From assembly GCA_944588485.1 (NCBI GenBank), contig OX155893.1:34993580-35057579 (forward strand): a stretch of DNA of 64,000 nucleotides, given 5' to 3'. Below the pieces are notes generated by a model. It had not been told where the DNA came from, did no database searches, and worked only from the letters and a program-made list of their open reading frames with translations. The position numbers and the translations under genes were made by a program. Each line of letters begins with the position of its first letter. The first letter of the stretch is position 1. Shown piece by piece: positions 34,900 through 45,931 of this stretch. The stretch comes from Phosphuga atrata (Eukaryota; Arthropoda; Insecta; Coleoptera; Silphidae).

Positions 34900-36322
34900 A
34901 TAATAAAACTGTAATTAAAGGTTGTACAATAGGACAAAAGGTTGAACATATTTAATTTCAATAGATTTCTTATTTAATATATAGTTGTCAAGATGTTATA
35001 AGTTAAGATATCCTATTTCAATTAACCAAATAACGTTTATCTATATTTCTTCGCCATCTGCTGTCGTTCTATTTAGTTTGAAATGATTTTACCCTAGCTT
35101 GTTTTTGTTTGCAATTTGTTTTTTATTTCTGTCGAAACGTGTTTTTAATTAAGCCAATCGATGTTAATCTCTACGACTTGTTCAATTAGCTGCACAATAA
35201 TGCTCGCATCGGGTCATAATTTCAACGACGCGATTACTTAATTAACACGCGATACCGCATTTGGTAAACAAACGCCGCGCCGTGTGCTAATGTTAACGAT
35301 AAGAAAGTCAAACAAAGCATGGGCAGCGTTTTTTTTTTGTTTGTAATTATAATGTAATATATGGGACACAAAATGAAAACATTTAGGAGAGATATAATGC
35401 AAATCAGTGTGAAGTAGATTAATTACTGGGTCTTTTTCGATAAAAAAATTCCACTATGTATTGTTAGGTGAACAAATGTGTAATTGTTTGTTTACATGAA
35501 CAATTTTGTATTGCTAATAACTTTAATAGTTTGTTGCATAATGTTCGCATAATATAGATTAGATTGTTTAATAAATTGTTGATTATTGAATAAATTATTG
35601 ATTATTAAATAATACAGATTAGAAGTTTGGACGCGGAAATTTTTGTCTAAATTTTCCAAGATTTATGTCTAGATTTTTCGATTTTTGATAACCGAAAAAT
35701 TCAGGCTAGATATTTTTATTTTAGATTAAATAATTTTATATATAGCCCATGCATTTTAAGATTTGAATTAGATTTATATCACAAGGTTCATATTAAAGAG
35801 ACACTGTTCGTAACTGATACTGTTTTAAATCTTTGCAGTTCATATTTCTCTTGTAGTTGCGTTTAATTTAATATATTAATATTGCATATGCAAATATTAA
35901 TATTATTGAATTTAAATAATGATAATGATACACTCATTGAAACAGTTAAATCAAAAATAGTTATACAACTAACAGATTTTTTACTAAATATTGATCACAG
36001 GAGATTGATGTAATTAATCTAATTAATTATGCACAGATAATTAGATTTGGACGTAAACACGAGTTTTGTCTAGTATTGATAGTAGTTCTAAATAATAAAT
36101 CAATCTATAAATACATAAGGTAGTGTTGCATAATAAAATGGTATTGTTAGTTTGACCTCTTTAAATTCTGAAATTGGTCAGTTATAATAATAATTATTCA
36201 GCGTCCGCACGGTTAAAACAGGAACACATAACTGTTGACATGTATTCAAACCGAAACCAAAAGCAAATCAACTATCTGAAATTCGAATACTAAACACTAA
36301 ATAATTGATTCTTCTTTTTCAG
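34900..36322. other. AT-rich sequence upstream of the host exon
   Basis: No open frame or recognised element. It ends in a good splice acceptor: a pyrimidine tract 'ttcttctttttcag' at 36309-36322. It is therefore most likely intron of the host gene. Confidence 0.6.
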
Positions 36323-38073
36323 TGAGTCCTCCGAGGAGTGCTGGAGGCGAGTCTAGATCCGGGCCTGCAATGCACTGCGGCCCAAACGCACACATTCCAT
36401 TTGAACGGTACTACCAACCTTCAAACAACAAATGTTTCCTCCCCGCACCTCACCCCAAGAACCTCCAAGCTTTTAGCCCGCAAATACCAAAAAGCCCGCA
36501 GCTCTTCCCTTAGTCCAAATCGTACAGAAAACCACATTCAAGAACAATACCAACCCAAAAACCAAAGAGAAAGTAAGAATACTCCTGCTGAGCCCAAAAT
36601 CCCTGCTACACAAACCCTATCCTTTTTCGACAAACTAACTGACAAGTTAACGAAGATAAATCCCGTCAAGAAGGTTCAATTCAACGAAGATAGTCAAAGC
36701 AAAACACCTAGCAAAGTTTACAAAGTCTTCAGCAGCTTGTCCGAAGGATCATCCAGATTTTCCAGCCGCGGTCCTATTTATAATATTACCAAAACAGTGA
36801 CTAGAACTATCCTACCCAGCAAGGATAATAAAGTTGTTCTCAGCAAGACCAAAACTGTTGACGTAGTTGTTACTCCAACCGAATTTTGTGTAGATTTTGA
36901 TTATCCAAAACCCCCGAAAAGATCAAAGAAGGGTATTTTGAAGAACGCAGAAGATCCAGTCACTGAGGAGTTTATAAGAAGAAAATCTGTTAATCTTGAA
37001 AATCTTGAACCGTTATTTCCTAAAAAAGCTGAAGAAACTGTTTTCGGAGGTTTCAAAAAGGCCTTCAAGAAATTTGGAAAAGCTGAAGAAAAAACGGATC
37101 TTCCCGTTAGAAGAAATTGGTCTGCTGGGGAGTTAGACAGCGTTCCTAAGATATTTTTAGAAGTTGAAGTTGAAGAAGTTAAAAGATCTCCAAGTCCTTT
37201 CAGAAAATTATCTCAACCCTTCTTGGATGTTCTAGATAAATCTCCCAAGTTAACTAAAAAGGTTTTTGGAGAAACCACTAAAGAACGTACTCCTAGTCCG
37301 TTAAGGAAATTTTCTCTAGACGTTAAAAGCAGCAAAAATTTGTTGCCTTTAAAAAAAATAAGCTTGGAAGATTCAGAAAGGCTTTATGAAGAATTTAAAT
37401 TACCTGTTCCTAAACTAGACGCTGTGACCAGAGAGGAAGTTAAGAAATCTCCTAATCCTCTACGTAAACTTTCTCCGTTTAAGAAGAAAGTCTCCGAAGA
37501 AAAAAATTCTGATCTACCTAGCTCTCCTATTGGAATTCGGAGGAATTTATCTAGTGGAAACCTCGAGGCCAAAGAAAGACCTAGTCCAATCCGCAGGAAA
37601 CTCTCCCAAGGAAACTTAAGCGAAACCAAAGAAAAACCCCCAACCCGTAGACTTTCTCAAGACTTACAACTTCCAACCAAAGAACCTCAAAAAATCATCA
37701 CCAAAACTATCGAAGAATATTTCACTCCCTCGAATAACGCCAAAAAAGATAAATACTCACCTCCACCCGAAAGCTTACCCACTCAATCCTCCGACAATCA
37801 ACCCAAACTCGAGAAAAACATGTTCAACTTGAGAAGATCCTTGGCGGCGCTTTGCGGGCCCGGCATAAGATTGAAGGAACGTTTTGTGTTTGGGGCGTGC
37901 ATTGCCGTGGTTCTCTTTACCATGTTGCTCGTGTTAGATCTCCAGATGGATTTGGGAATATCTGGAAAACATCTTGCACCATCGCATGCCAAGATCAGAT
38001 ACAACACCGGAGAGGATGGACCGGGAGCGGCATATAACAGCTTCAGGAAGAGATTTTTACAGAAGACTCATAG
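36323..38073 (+). CDS. Large coding exon of a predicted type II membrane protein
   Basis: One frame is open from 36326 to the donor 'ag|gtaagag' at 38074 (over 580 codons), far longer than any other frame in this AT-rich window and with no stop. The first ~490 residues are polar and low-complexity, rich in Lys, Ser and Pro, with repeated basophilic motifs ('RRNWSAGEL', 'SPSPFRKLSQ', 'TPSPLRKFSLD', 'SPNPLRKLSP', 'RRNLSSGNL', 'RRKLSQGNL'). One hydrophobic helix (37883-37942, 'FGACIAVVLFTMLLVLDL') follows a basic 'RLKERF', so the N-terminal part should be cytoplasmic. After it comes 'HLAPSHAKIRYN' and 'YNSFRKRFLQK', the start of a lumenal stem. The end is phase 2 and joins exon 60160 in frame. 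The 5' limit is uncertain: TGA at 36323-36325 is in this frame if the acceptor is at 36322, and the first in-frame ATG is 37820. From memory the membrane-proximal segment resembles insect Fam20C-like secretory kinases, with low certainty. Confidence 0.85.
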
Positions 38074-39580
38074 GTAAGAGTTTTATTTATTTAAATTTTA
38101 ACGAATTTGTTCAATGAAGTTCCAGAAGTGCAGTCTCCTAAATTCAAGTTTAACACAAATCTGAAAGCTCATTAAAAAGCTGTAGAATATAGAGGCCAGG
38201 TAGATTAGGGGTGGCCAAACTTCTACATAACATGTGTCACTTTTTTTAACGTTCCTTCTTACCTTGGTGGTTGGGCTTGGAAAACAGGTATAGGTGTAGG
38301 TTCTGACTCGCATAGGAGAGGAAAAGGCATGAATCAATAAATGGTTCTAAATTTAATTCTGATTGTGAGAGTAGCAGAGAATTCTTCAAATTTGAATTCG
38401 CGACCCCGTTTTGCTTTTAATCAATTTCATGGATGCTTGTTCACATTTAAATGTCGTTCCGAAACGACATATGTAACTGATTTCTTTACTGAGCAAAATT
38501 TCTTATTGTTAATTGTGAGAAATGAGCAGGGTAAAGACTAGACACAAACCTAGCGAGACATAATTAGCTGATTCACACTGAGAAGACAGGACAGGGGCTA
38601 TAAACTAAAGTAAACAGATAAATTTGGAGGAGCAGTAAAAACAGAGTGTCTAAGTATTTTCAAATTAAATTTTATATATTTTATGGTATTAATAAAATAT
38701 AATATTGGATTTGTTTAATTTTTGATAAAATATGCGAATGTTATGGACTAGTAATATATTATGGACTATAATAGCTTCCAAAATGTGTGTTCATTTGTAT
38801 TTCGAATAATATTTATTTTGGTGCTTGGATAAACAACTTTATCTGTCTGTCACTAGTCAATTGTAATTTCGTTTGCAAAAATAAGTAAATTCAGCCTTTC
38901 GTTTTAATCTAAAGAGGTCAAAGCAGTTTCGTTTATTAGTAATATCAACAATTGTTAAATTGCAAAATATCTTCAGAATAAAAAGAGTTAATAAGATTAC
39001 ACAATCAATATTTGTTATTCCATTAATTCAATTTAATCTCACTCTCTAAATATACATTCAATGTAAAACCGTCTGCGAAATTTTACATAAACCAAAAATA
39101 TCAAACGCTTATTTATCTCGACCTAAATCCCATTCCAAATACAAATAATACAAATTAAATACCGATAAAGATTCCCACCGATTTATTTATTATTCCGTTC
39201 TACGTTTTTATTTTCATTAAAAGCGGTCGCCTGCACACACAGAGACGATCAATCATTATGTCAACGTTTGTATTGAAAATATTAGACGTATTTGGTATTC
39301 AAGCGAAGCTATTTGCATTAGACCAAACTGCAATCGATCACCTTTGTTGTTGGTTAAATATATAAATCAAATGTTTGCTGTTAAGACTATTATTTTCAAT
39401 GTTTGAATTCTCTTCTCATTATTTTTTGTTTGCTTGGAACGTTATTAATGATTTTTTCGCTTTGAACTTTATGGAGTTTTATTAAAATACCGGCATAGAA
39501 GGTGCTATGATAGAATTGTAAAATTTTATTGTTCTTTCGATAACATCTCGTAACATTTTCGAATAATTAATTGATCTAAA
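38074..39580. other. Start of the 22-kb intron, no recognised element
   Basis: Donor GTAAGAG at 38074. The following 1.5 kb is AT-rich. A stretch near 38208-38230 ('taggggtggccaaacttcta') resembles the end of some hAT elements but no partner end was found. No coding signal. Confidence 0.6.
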
Positions 39581-39584
39581 AATA

Positions 39585-40010
39585 CAAAAATAGACAGATA
39601 ATATTAGTCAAACTAGACAAGGCACACAGAACTAAAGAAGATAACATAGATAACACTAGACAGTAAACATTAGAGTGATAAGACTACACATAACAAATAA
39701 GACACACAAACCTAGACAGACAAGAGCAGACGAACACGACAAGACTAGCCAAAGAAGACTAGATAGACATAACTACGCGCATAAGATTGGATAGATTAGA
39801 CTAGAAGTCATGGCTAGACAAACAAGACTAGACCAACAGACTAGACAAAAAATACTAGACAGACCAAACTAGATAGATAGTACTATACAGACAATTTTAG
39901 GCAGATAAGACTGGGCAGACAAAACTGGGCAGACAAGACAGTCAACACTAGACAGGCAAAACTAGGCTGACAAGACCGTCAAAACTAGATAGACAAGTCT
40001 AGACCAAAAA
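39585..40010 (+). repeat. AGAC minisatellite array (intronic)
   Basis: About 425 bp of degenerate 'agactagacagacaa' units in the same orientation as the host gene. Directly followed by the 3' end of an antisense LINE. Confidence 0.85.
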
Positions 40011-40059
40011 GTGTATCCTAAAGTGCTGAAGGTGTCAAAAAACGATACCCATATTTAAA

Positions 40060-41350
40060 AAGGAGAGCTTCTTCTTCCTCGAGTTCCATCCTATGAGAGA
40101 TTGGAAACAATCATAACAACACGTATCTTGTTGACAGCCGGCCTGAACAGCTCGGCAGACGTACACTCAAACCACTCTCTCAGGTTGCGAAGCCACGATA
40201 TCCTCCTTTTTCCAACAGTTCTTTTTCTTCTAATTTTACCCTGGATAATTAGTTTGAGAATGTTGTATCTTTCTCCTCTTAGAATGTGTCCCAGGTACTC
40301 AACTTTTCTTTTTTTATGGTTTTATAGATCTCTCCGGTTTTATCAATTCTGTGCAGTACTGCTTTGTTGGTAATTATGTCGGTCCATTAAATTTTAAGGA
40401 TTCTCTTGTAACACCACATTTCGAAAGTCTCCATTTTTTTTATGTTTACCGCCTTTAATGTCTCCATTCCATACAGCAGGGTAGAAAAGATGTAGCACTT
40501 TAGCATTCGGTTTCTACTCTCTAATTTAATGCTGAGGTTACAGAGAAATTTCCTTATTTTAGAAAGGGCACTACGGGCGAGTTCTGCTCTGCTCTACGTT
40601 TCTCTGCATTATCTGTTACCCAGGTACTTGTTCCCAGGTACTTGTGGGGGGATACCCATTCTATAGTTTCGTTGTTAATGCCTATAGGTGGTCTATTATG
40701 ATAAATGTTTGGGTACTTTGTAGTAGCCATAGCTTTTGTCTTCTTTGTGTTTATGTCCAGTCCATACCTTTTACAGTGGATGTTTACTGAATCGACTGGC
40801 CGCTGTAGGTCTTCTTTGTTGTCATAATGTTAGTGTCATCACCATATCGTATGATGTTAATTGTCATTTATGACGATACCTCCCATCTCTTCTGACAATG
40901 CCTCTTCGAAGATACATTCACTATATACATTGAATAGGAGAGGCTCCAGTATACATCCCTCTCTTAACCTGTCTCTTCGCTTAGGTCTTTTTCAACTTTA
41001 GCTGTTTGGTTCCAGTGGAGGTTAGAGATTATTCTTATATCTCTACTATCGATGTTTTTCCTCTTTAGTATATCTAGTAGTTTGGTATGTTGGACCCTGT
41101 CAAAAGCTTTCTGGAAGTCGATGGAGTAACAGATGTACATTTCGTGGTTCATGTCTAGACATTTTTGTCGCAACACATTCAATCCAAACCCGCTTCTCTG
41201 GTTCCCTTACCTTTCCTAAATCCCATCTGTGTGTCGCTGATGTCTTCTTCTACTTTTTTGTATATTCGGTTTTGTATTACCTTTAGGAAGATCTTCAAGG
41301 TGTGGGTGGCTCAGCAGGGCAATAATCCTGAGGTCTGAACATTATTTGGC
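40060..41350 (-). pseudogene. LINE fragment, antisense (family shared with 56700-58985 and 62815-64000)
   Basis: Read downwards: 'LRIIALLSHT'-like block and 'ISDTQMGFRKGKGTREA' (about 41250), then the open frame 41182-40964 with motif A 'CYSIDFQKAFDRVQHTKL' and 'IRIISNLHWNQTAKV'. Next come 'LLFNVYSECIFEEALSEEMG' (about 40890), 'YGLDINTKKTKAMAT' and, near the end, 'RKVEYLGHILRGERYNILKL' and 'ISWLRNLREW'. The 3' end has a GAA-rich tail ('gaggaagaagaagc' at about 40075). Motif C and other frames are damaged. 5'-truncated. Confidence 0.85.
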
Positions 41351-41361
41351 TCCATACTTAA

Positions 41362-41460
41362 TATTATAAAAAGGAGATCTATGACGACATAAATAACTAT
41401 AGACCAACAAACCTAGTGTCGTCTTTTTCTGAAGTCAAGTGTAAAATGGCATTGATTATG
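41362..41460 (+). pseudogene. Short LINE RT fragment
   Basis: The + frame gives 'DDINNYRPTNLVSSFSEV', the conserved 'NYRPIxLxSxxSK' block of LINE reverse transcriptases. It sits head-on against the antisense LINE ending at 41350 and directly before the RNase H-bearing LINE at 41460, to which it may belong after internal deletion. Confidence 0.6.
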
Positions 41461-42835
41461 ACCAAAAGAACACTTGGGAAATCATCGGGACTGAAACCAA
41501 GCATGGTATACTGGCTATGATATGGTATATACTGGCATGGTATACTACACTATGGTAGTTAGACCCATTCTGACATATGGCTCCACAGTATGGTGGACCA
41601 AAGTGAAGCAAAAACAGGCTATCAGAGAACTCCCCTATGTTCAAAGACTGGCCTGTTTAGCAATTACGGGAGCGATGAAAACCGCCCCAACTGCAGCTCT
41701 GGAGGTGATCCTAGGCCATCTTCCCCTGGATATCTTAATCATGGGCGAGACAAGGATGGGAGTTATCATATGCATATGCAATGGCACATGGGAATCTCTG
41801 GCGAGGTCAGGGCACATCATGATAACGAATATCAGAATCGTACCTCAATATAAATTTACCCTTTAAAACACATCTACGATGGCCAGAAAGTAATCAAATA
41901 ATCACTTGGAAGGATGGAGCCAAGGAGGACTGGATTGGTATACAGACGGCTCCTAGAAGGACAGTGGTACTGGCGCAGGAATCTATGGACCTGGGGTGCA
42001 GCCTATCTGTACCCCTGGGGACACATGCCACAGTATTCCAAGCAGAAATACACGCTATCAAGGTCTGTGCCCGTGAAACTATGCCCGTGACTACAAAAGT
42101 AGAAACATCCGCATTTTCACGGACAGTCCGGCTGCGACTAATGCTCTAGCGTGTCACGAAATCCAATCGAAGACAGTTTGGGACCGTCTTCAGGACCTAA
42201 AAGCCCTGGCAAAGCATAACAAGGTCACACTCGCTTGGGTGCCTAGCCACACGGGACTGGTGGGTAACGAAATGGCGGATAAGCTAGCAAAAGATGGAGC
42301 CTGCAAGGCAAACATCATTGCTGAAAGCGGACCCTACATTATCAAGACCACGTACCGAAATAAAATCTAATAAAATCTGTAAATGGGTAGCAACTAAGCA
42401 GCGTCTACAGTGGGTCAATTTGAATGGTGTAGCACACAGCAAACGAATGTTAGTAAACCTATCGGAAACTCTAACTGCTGAAATCCTGCAACTGCCAAGG
42501 AAGCACAGCGCAATTGTGGTAGTCCTACTTATAGTACACTGCCCTCTACGAGAACACCTGCATAAAATGGGTATCTGGAAGGATGAACCTTTATGCAGGT
42601 TATGCTATGAGGAGGACGAAACCGCCGCCTACATAATCTTCCACTGTGAAGCAATTGCACGTAGGAGACACAAGCTTGATATTACAGCTGAGAGAGTCCC
42701 CGTGAAAAACATGGCATATAGAATCCTGGACCTAAAAGAGGGACTGGATCTATTTGCATGAACGAAACAATGTGGGGAGATACAATAGGCCAATGGGCCG
42801 CATCCTTTTAAGGGCTAACCCCCCTGGACCCACAT
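41460..42835 (+). pseudogene. I/Loa-like LINE 3' part with an RNase H domain
   Basis: The frame at 41522-41866 reads 'YTMVVRPILTYGSTVWW' and 'RLACLAITGAMKTAPTAALE', the RT thumb of LINEs with RNase H. Then in other frames come 'LDWYTDGS' (first RNase H Asp, about 41930-41955), 'FQAEIHAI' (the Glu block, about 42038-42062), 'IRIFTDSPAATNAL' (second Asp, about 42110-42145) and 'VTLAWVPSHTGLVGNEMADK' (final Asp, 42225-42285), so all RNase H residues are recognisable. After 42294, 'PLCRLCYEEDETAAYIIFHC' is the C-terminal zinc-knuckle-like CCHC. Two or three frameshifts and a short insertion of repeated 'tggtatac' near 41500-41550. 5'-truncated. Confidence 0.85.
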
Positions 42836-42844
42836 TGGTTAGAG

Positions 42845-43735
42845 GAAAAAAAATATGTAATACACTGCTATCCATCATAAGCAAACGCCACCTGTTTAAT
42901 CAGCGACAACACGTGTTTATCAACGGACGAGGTATAGAGACAGCATGTTTCCAGTTTCTAAAAGAAATCATTCAACATCTAGAGGAACATTAAATCCCTT
43001 GCGGAATACTCCTAGATCTCGCAACGACGTATGACGTAGTGAACCATGTTATTCTAATAAAAAAGCATAGAGTTACGGAATTAGGGGTTTTGCTCTAGAC
43101 CGAATTACACACTACCCACAAAATAGAACCCAATTCACAGAAATAGAGAATATTACATGGAAAGGAGAGATCGACAGCAAGCATTAGAAATATGGGAATA
43201 CCACAGGCTAGCACCCTGGGCTCCTTACTTCTCTCTGCTGTACATTAATCCACACCTCAATAGAGACAATGAAAACCTGGTGTGAAGAGAACAGATTGAT
43301 CCTAAATAATGAAAAGATGATCATAATATTTTAAATCAAACGAGATAAAATAACTTACAATATCGATGATTCAAGTCTAAATATTTACTTTGAACTCAAA
43401 AGAGCGAAGAATAGCGGAAACCTGAAAATGTATACCGAATTTTGACAACTTTCTAGGATGAACAACGTATGTAGCACAACTTAACAAAAAACTAAATAAC
43501 GGGTTGTATATCGTGAAAATATTAAAGCAGTTCCCGAATATTGAAACACTGAAAACAGTATATTACGCAAACTTCCATAGCCACCTTAGGATCAACATAC
43601 TGTTCTGGGGCAAAGGAGTACAAGCAAGTGTTGTATTCATGCGGCAATAAGATGCCCTAAGAATTATCGAGAATCCTGCAGAGCATAGTTCAGAACAGCC
43701 AGGATTCTAACTGCGACCCGTATTCGCAGAAAAAT
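42845..43735 (+). pseudogene. Jockey-like LINE fragment
   Basis: RT block 'LLSIISKRHLFNQRQHVFIN' with 'RGIETACFQFLKEI' opens it. Motif A follows as 'GILLDLATTYDVVNHVIL' (both Asp kept, though KAYD is TTYD), then a 'GIPQAST.GSLLLS' block near 43195-43230 and C-terminal pieces 'LKTVYYANFHSHLR' and 'RILTATRI' near 43710. Numerous stops. It ends where the CpG-rich block starts. Confidence 0.75.
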
Positions 43736-45931
43736 GAGAATAACGTTGCCTACAAAAGTTAAAAAAAAGTCAAAAAGCGCAGCGACGAGAGTGGTGTTGG
43801 AGGGCGCGTCTCAAAATTTCTACCGGAATCCTTGCGTTAATTTCATTTTTCCCTGCCATCTTTGCCGTGACCTCCATAGAAGTGGTAATTTTTGTAAAGC
43901 AAACTTTTGGGGTCCGTGTGGGGAAGCGTTCCGCCTGAATCGCCATATCACGACGGAATAAGATTTCGTCCTTCGCCCTGCGGCGCCCCTCCAGAACGTC
44001 AAAATCCCCCCGAAAATCGAAGTTTATGAGGCAACGTCCCGACCAAAGTGGCGGCAGCGGCGAAAATGGGATTATACATTTTTCTGGTGTACAACCGAGA
44101 GCCCCGTTGAGCGGTGCCATTATCGCAACTCAACTCCTCCAGGTTCGAACGCACCAGACTGAAACCTAAAATCGCGAATTTTTATTTTGGAGGCGCATTT
44201 TTCGTCGGATCTCAAAAATTATTCGTCCCGTTCACCTCGGGCAAGAGAAAATGCAACTTTTTTTGCCGATTTTGCAATTACTTCTACGTACGTCCTACAC
44301 TTATTTAAAGGGCTCCAGGTCGCCGATTAGGTTCGTTCTCCTCAGAACACTTACCAGCAACTATTTTTAAACTGCAACGACTTTTTGCGAATCTGCGGCA
44401 GTTTAAAGAGAAAAATGCGCAAAAAGTGAAAACGAATCAGAGGCGTTTTGCGGTGGTACTTAGAACGTCCGAACCAATTGACGGATCAGAACAGAACCGT
44501 CGTTCGATCGGGCATAGAACTTATTAGTTTGGTTCGAAGTTTAATCCCGATTGCGTTGAATATGGCATCGCGACGCTATAAAAACGACGGTTTTTTGACG
44601 TCCAGGAAAACTCGCACTGAATCACCAACTTAAGCTCTCTGGTAACGGTTTTGCGCGATTCCCGCAGAGAATTGAACGTTTCATCTTCTAGTGCAAGCGG
44701 CATCGCGCTGCGTCCTTTGCAACCGTCGCGACGCCCGCGCAAACTCGCTTTGTAGCAAGAAACTAATGACGAAAGTAAAACTTTCATATTTTAGTAGCCC
44801 TCCAGTGAATGTTCTGAATTTTTCAGTGGATTGTAGAATGGTCTTTTGGCTTTTCGCACCCATAATTGGACGTCGCGGAATCGCGTCGCAACACCCACAT
44901 ATAACTGTTAAACTGCACAAGGAAAAACTTGAATGTCGATTTGGGGCACCAGGATGTCGCGTTTTTGACGTTCCAAGTTGAGCGGCATGTGGGCATCGCC
45001 GAGACGCGCATTTTAGATCACTGAGTCGCTACAGTTCGCAACGTATCGGCTTCCGTTCGCCGGAAGGTTCGGTCAGTCTAACCGCTACAGTTTCGCCGTG
45101 CCTGAGCTCAGCGACTCGAAACTGCGCACGTACGAATCGGAACGGATTACCGCGCCACTTTTGTATGTAAGGGTTCGCGATACGATCTGTCACCGTCGAG
45201 CTGCCGACGTTGGAAAACATCACATTTTTACATTTGTCCAACACAGGACCGCCCGCCGATACGCGTATTTTGGTACCACTCTCGGCTTCCTGCGTCGCTC
45301 CCTTCGCCCGGTGCGTCCGAAATGCCGAAAAAAAAATTGGTAGCCGCTTTTTTGGCCGACAATTTGCGAGTTCGACGTTCATCGACGAGAATTTGCGTCC
45401 GCATCACGCAGGATAGATGCGGGAATCTAAAAAGTCCCCCGATCAGTAGGGTCCACTGATCCGGAAATATCTTCATAGATGTGCAGGGTGCACTGTAGAA
45501 GTGCACCTTCAAGTTTGCCGCCGCCTGCGTTGAACGTGCCGCGACGAACCAGCGATTTTTCGGCGCGGTTCTTTAGATTGAACCTTTGAATTTGCGGCAG
45601 TGTAACCGGACTTATGAACGCGCAAAGACGTGGAGATTTCTCGCCTGTTTTTCAAGACGCCCGCAAACCACCAAGACGTGGTCAATCCAGAAAACTGACA
45701 CCTTCAACGTGTAGCCTGGTCTTTTTTCTATCCGGACTGCGAGTTTCACTGTTCCGCGGCATATAATCTGCGCGGGGCGATTTTTTTTAAAAAAACCTCT
45801 AAAAAATCAAGTCGGGAAATTTTTCGACAAATTTTTTGAAATTTCTTATACTTAAAAATAGTCTCAGCGTTTTACCACTAGATGGCGCTAGTTAAAGAAA
45901 GAAACCGCGGGCTACATCGCCCGGGACGGCG
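43736..45931. other. CpG- and GC-rich block of unknown nature
   Basis: About 2.2 kb whose GC content and CpG frequency are plainly above the surroundings (many cgc, gcg and cgac runs). Several 60-120-codon frames are open on both strands, but none shows a recognised domain and none is convincingly preferred. No terminal repeat pair or tandem structure was found. It starts where a LINE fragment ends and is cut at 45931 by a Transib insertion; a GC-rich continuation of about 60 bp resumes at 47617. Candidates: a non-autonomous element, a degraded foreign insert, or a host regulatory CpG island. Confidence 0.5.

Noticed and set aside
36322..36513. A second frame with ATG at 36370 at the start of the host exon
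   Set aside because: It ends after 48 codons and overlaps the much longer frame that continues to the splice donor. Kept only as part of the start-site question.
38200..38345. A hAT-like end at 38208-38230
   Set aside because: Only one end is recognisable, with no matching inverted partner or 8-bp duplication.
44145..44165. 'ggttcgaacgc', a tRNA B-box-like match
   Set aside because: No A box at the right distance and no cloverleaf can be drawn around it.
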